From Leucobacter sp. (lineage in GTDB: Bacteria > Actinomycetota > Actinomycetes > Actinomycetales > Microbacteriaceae): DNA of 16,696 nt. The DNA lies in contig JAGNOB010000005.1 of assembly GCA_017990305.1 (NCBI GenBank), positions 1 through 16,696 of the forward strand. The letters run 5' to 3'. Positions 14,294-16,696 of this stretch are shown here, one piece after another; within the stretch, counting starts at the first letter, position 1, and each line of letters starts with the position of its first letter. The position numbers and the translations under genes were made by a program. The notes under the pieces are model-generated. The model was not told the DNA's origin, did not search any database, and saw only the letters and a list, made by a program, of their open reading frames with translations.

Positions 14294-15132
14294 GCTTCCT
14301 GTCGCTGTGCGGCCTTGCGCCGCGCAGCGATCCAGATCCACAGCGCGACACCCGCGAGCACGACGATGCCGAGTACATCGAACACGGGGCTCGAGAACAC
14401 TGCACCCTGCTCCTGCACCCACGCCTGCACCGAGGTTGGTACGAGCGACGGCATCGCGACAAGACCATTGGTGAACCAGAACAGCAGACCGACGCCGATA
14501 ATCAGCAGGCCAGTGACAAGCGAGGTGGTGTGGAGCTGCCTCCCGAAGACCGTGATGGCTCGGCCGCGAAGGATCCGCTGCCCCCGAGTGCCGAGCTTCT
14601 CCCAGAGCGCAGCAATGATCACGAGCGGCACCACCATACCCGCTCCGTACACGGCCAGGAGTGCGCCGGCCATAAGACTCGAGCCTTGCCCCATCGCGAG
14701 GGTGAGCACCGCGCCAAGGATCGGGCCAGCACAGAACCCTGCCACACCGCTCACCGCCCCCAGGAGCAACGTGCGCACGAGCCCCTTGCGTGACGAGGCC
14801 TTTTGCTGCAGCGCCGCGGTGCCGGGGATCATTCGCGAGACGTCAAAGCCGTAACCGAGCACCTGCAGCACACCGAGCACGACGAGCACGAGCGAGGTGA
14901 CCGCAATCACCAAGCCCCGCTGCTCCATAAAGAGCGTGCCGAGCGCACCGATGCCAAGGCCGAACGGCACGAGCGTGAGCACGAGTCCGAGATAGAACAC
15001 TCCACCGTGCACGAGCAGCCTGAGCTTCGCGCCGACTGTCGAAGCGAAGAACGCGGGCAGCAGCAGCGCACTGCACGGGCTCAGGAGCGCAAGCACGCCG
15101 CCGAGAAACGCGGTGACAAATCCGATTTCCAT
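14290..15132 (-). CDS. CcdA/DsbD-type transmembrane thiol-electron transporter
   Basis: 280 residues from ATG at 15132, three bases after the stop of the DsbA-like gene. It is polytopic with roughly six to seven helices. The two membrane cysteines of the family are seen in LLSPCSALLLPAFF (helix 1) and VAGFCAGPILGAVLTLAMG (about residue 133). In the family, these shuttle electrons from cytoplasmic thioredoxin to extracytoplasmic thiol proteins, for cytochrome c maturation or disulfide reduction. No ResB/ResC or cytochrome genes lie in the window. Coupling to a DsbA-like gene and a convergent thioredoxin gene makes envelope thiol-disulfide exchange the likelier job here. The C-terminal helix (about 255-272) ends in a basic tail. 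Confidence 0.9.
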   Translation of the reverse strand: MEIGFVTAFLGGVLALLSPCSALLLPAFFASTVGAKLRLLVHGGVFYLGLVLTLVPFGLGIGALGTLFMEQRGLVIAVTSLVLVVLGVLQVLGYGFDVSRMIPGTAALQQKASSRKGLVRTLLLGAVSGVAGFCAGPILGAVLTLAMGQGSSLMAGALLAVYGAGMVVPLVIIAALWEKLGTRGQRILRGRAITVFGRQLHTTSLVTGLLIIGVGLLFWFTNGLVAMPSLVPTSVQAWVQEQGAVFSSPVFDVLGIVVLAGVALWIWIAARRKAAQRQEA

Positions 15133-15135
15133 CAG

Positions 15136-15840
15136 CTAGCGGGCCTCGGCAAGCGCGCGTTCGAAGGTCTCGACGAATACGCTCTCGGGCTGCGCACCCA
15201 CGATGGGCTCGCCGCCGAGCACGAAGGTCGGGGTGCCAGAAACGCCGAGCTCTTGACCACTTCGGGCATACTGCTGCACGAGTTCGAGGGTCTCTGCCGA
15301 TGTGAGATCTGCCGCGAATTCATCACTGTCGAGCCCAAGGCTTCCCGCAAGTGCAATGAGGGAGTCCGCTGTGAGTTGTTCGGGGGGAAGGTGCTCACCG
15401 TCAGGGAAAAGCGCGTCGTGGAATTCCCAGAATTTACCTTGCTTGCCTGCAGCGTGGGCAGCGAGCGCGCCACGCTCGGAATCTGCGCCGTACTGGTTCA
15501 CGTCGCGCCATTCGATGCGCAGATCGCCCGCGTCGGCGTACTCCATCATCGTGGGGAGCGTATCGTTCGACCATTTCGCGCAGAACGGGCACTGGTAGTC
15601 CGAGTAGACGACGAGCGCGACGGGAGCGTCGACGGGGCCAGCTGTCTGCACGTCCCCTGCTTCACGGGTTTCCACGAAGGTGAGGTCGGGCTGTTGCGGC
15701 TGCTGCGCAGCGGCGTTTGCCTGACCACCTCCTCCTCCCTTCACCTGCATCACCACGATTGTGATGAGCAGGCCTGCGATGACGATGATCCCAATCGGCA
15801 CGAGCCACGAGCGGAAACGTTGGGCAGCTGTTTGCGTCAT
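15136..15840 (-). CDS. Membrane-anchored DsbA-like thiol-disulfide oxidoreductase (copy 2)
   Basis: 234 residues from ATG at 15840, preceded by GAGGAGAAGA. The longer frame to 15909 runs through the operator and is rejected. A membrane anchor lies at about 12-32, then a Gly/Gln/Ala linker (35-50). The DsbA-like domain begins near 70 with APVALVVYSDYQCPFCAKWSNDTLP (C84-P-F-C87), and the cis-Pro region is GVSGTPTFVLGG. It is expected to face outside the membrane and to oxidise or isomerise thiols; the downstream CcdA-type protein could keep it reduced. It is a paralogue of the protein at 13104-13817, and the two promoter regions are also related. The 38-bp double operator immediately upstream predicts control by the BlaI encoded at 12039-12440. 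Confidence 0.92.
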   Translation of the reverse strand: MTQTAAQRFRSWLVPIGIIVIAGLLITIVVMQVKGGGGGQANAAAQQPQQPDLTFVETREAGDVQTAGPVDAPVALVVYSDYQCPFCAKWSNDTLPTMMEYADAGDLRIEWRDVNQYGADSERGALAAHAAGKQGKFWEFHDALFPDGEHLPPEQLTADSLIALAGSLGLDSDEFAADLTSAETLELVQQYARSGQELGVSGTPTFVLGGEPIVGAQPESVFVETFERALAEAR

Positions 15841-15856
15841 TCTTCTCCTCAGACTG

Positions 15857-15894
15857 ATTACTATGCCCGATAGTAAACTATCGGGCATAGTAAT
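15857..15894. promoter_or_regulatory. 38-bp palindrome made of two BlaI-type operators
   Basis: Perfect 18-bp arms: ATTACTATGCCCGATAGT (15857-15874) and its exact complement at 15877-15894, separated by AA. Each arm contains a complete smaller dyad, ACTATGCCCGATAGT (15860-15874) and ACTATCGGGCATAGT (15877-15891), centres 17 bp apart. On the minus strand TACTAT (15875 down to 15870) is a plausible -10 box, so two repressor dimers would cover the promoter of the DsbA-CcdA pair. Confidence 0.85.
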
Positions 15895-15915
15895 TGCTGC
15901 GAGTCTCATGCACGA

Positions 15916-16696
15916 CTAGCCCGCGACGGCCACCTCACTCGGAGCGTGCGCAAGCTGCCGGCGGCGCCTGCGCGCAAGCAGCCGCGTGCCAATGAGTCCG
16001 TGACGCGGGCTGAAGAGGTAGGTGAGCGCAAATGCGGTGCCCTGCGCGAGCACGACCATGCCGCCAGAGGCAGTGTCAAGGTAATAGCTCAAATACAGAC
16101 CGGCGACAGCACATACGGCAGAGATCGCTGGCGCGATGACGAGCATCCGCGAGAACCTGTCCGTGAGCAGGTAGGCGGTTGCCCCCGGGATGATGAGCAT
16201 CGCGACGACAAGCACCACGCCAACAGCCTGCAGCGCAACCACAGACGTCAGCGCGAGCAGCCCAAGCAACAGCGCTCCGAGCATGCGCGGGTTCAACCCG
16301 ATGGCGTGCGCGTGCGTCGGGTCAAAGGCAAAGAGCGTAAAGTCCCTGCGCTTCGCAACGAGCACAACCAGCGTCACCGCCCCAAGGATGGCGATCTGCA
16401 GCAGGTCGGCCTTCGACACCCCAAGGAGGTTCCCAAAAATAATGTGGTTCAGGTCAGTCTGAGACGGAGTCACCGAGATCAGTACGAGCCCGAGCGCGAA
16501 CAGCGTGGTGAACACGATCCCGATCGCCGCATCCTCCTTCACGCGGCTCGTGTCTCGCACCGCGCCAATGAGCGCAACCGCAAGAAAGCCGAACACGACC
16601 GCGCCGAGCGCGAAGGGCGCCCCGACAATGTAGGCAAGCACGACACCAGGGAGCACCGCATGCGAAACGGCGTCACCCATGAGCGACCAGCCAATG
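15916..16696 (-). CDS. Metal ABC transporter permease (Mn/Zn/Fe type), N-terminus outside window
   Basis: The frame is open through the right edge, where the residues before the Met at 16680 (IGWSL) continue the family motif, so the first helix is missing. The visible part is a typical ABC-3 (MntB/ZnuB/TroC-like) permease: SLMGDAVSHAVLPGVVLAYIVG, SRVKEDAAIGIVFTTLFALGLVLIS, then HAHAIGLNP and VGVVLVVAMLIIPGATAYLL. At least seven hydrophobic segments follow one another, with a basic tail (ARRRRRQL). It forms the membrane channel for uptake of a divalent metal together with an ATPase and a binding protein, presumably encoded beyond the edge. It ends 75 bases before the DsbA-like ATG on the same strand, so read-through into that operon is possible. 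The metal cannot be told from the permease alone. Confidence 0.92.
   Translation of the reverse strand, partial: IGWSLMGDAVSHAVLPGVVLAYIVGAPFALGAVVFGFLAVALIGAVRDTSRVKEDAAIGIVFTTLFALGLVLISVTPSQTDLNHIIFGNLLGVSKADLLQIAILGAVTLVVLVAKRRDFTLFAFDPTHAHAIGLNPRMLGALLLGLLALTSVVALQAVGVVLVVAMLIIPGATAYLLTDRFSRMLVIAPAISAVCAVAGLYLSYYLDTASGGMVVLAQGTAFALTYLFSPRHGLIGTRLLARRRRRQLAHAPSEVAVAG

Noticed and set aside
14803..15873. Long plus-strand open frame (356 codons) across the DsbA-CcdA region
   Set aside because: It is the mirror of two well-supported minus-strand genes, is rich in His/Glu/Arg as expected of an antisense shadow, and has no recognisable domain.
15841..15909. N-terminal extension of the second DsbA-like protein
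   Set aside because: It translates straight through the 38-bp operator; the ATG at 15840 has GAGGAG upstream and leads directly into the membrane anchor.

Overview
The window is high-GC, densely coded DNA with GTG starts, short gene gaps and several 4-base stop/start overlaps. The gene content points to a chromosome segment of a high-GC actinobacterium: an actinobacterial PolA-like polymerase, a large LuxR-type ATPase regulator, a QxxHH acyl desaturase, a BlaI/M56 pair and membrane-anchored DsbA-like proteins. Family Microbacteriaceae, perhaps Leucobacter, is my inference from general resemblance; no rRNA or other marker is present. I see no tRNA, rRNA, CRISPR array, transposase or phage gene.

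Layout. (1) 2-1141: the 3' part of a PolI-type DNA polymerase gene. (2) 1370-3967: a large LuxR-family regulator with a damaged Walker A. (3) 3968-4375: a gene-free stretch with two hairpins whose loops carry the same C-rich motif, a candidate small RNA reminiscent of the actinobacterial 6C family. (4) 4376-6992, minus strand: a fatty acyl desaturase followed by a phytoene-dehydrogenase-like flavoprotein, probably one operon. (5) 7178-9014, minus strand: a Bcr/CflA-type MFS exporter followed by its likely TetR repressor, with a clear palindromic operator upstream. (6) 9282-11020, plus strand: a SulP anion transporter with a STAS domain, then a 39-residue basic protein, closed by a strong hairpin terminator. 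(7) 11062-15840: a thiol-redox and regulatory block. (8) 15916-16696, minus strand: the truncated permease of a metal ABC transporter.

Region 7 is the most interesting part. A minus-strand operon encodes a small membrane protein with a CPVC motif, a BlaI/CopY-type repressor and an M56 (BlaR1-like) membrane metallopeptidase, joined by ATGA and GTGA overlaps. Divergent from it are a membrane-anchored DsbA-like protein (CPFC) and a thioredoxin (CGPC). Convergent with these is a second, paralogous DsbA-like protein (CPFC) followed by a CcdA-type thiol-electron transporter. The promoter regions at 13024-13055 and 15860-15891 each carry two tandem copies of an inverted repeat, consensus ACTAT-N5-RTAGT, with the same 17-bp centre-to-centre spacing. 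This is the half-site style used by BlaI-type repressors.

My reading is that one BlaI/M56 pair governs a dedicated extracytoplasmic disulfide system rather than beta-lactam resistance. The M56 protein has a CGRC motif in the loop expected to lie outside the membrane, so it could itself sense thiol redox state or a thiophilic metal. The gene content and the operators are read directly from the sequence; the control circuit and its signal are inference.
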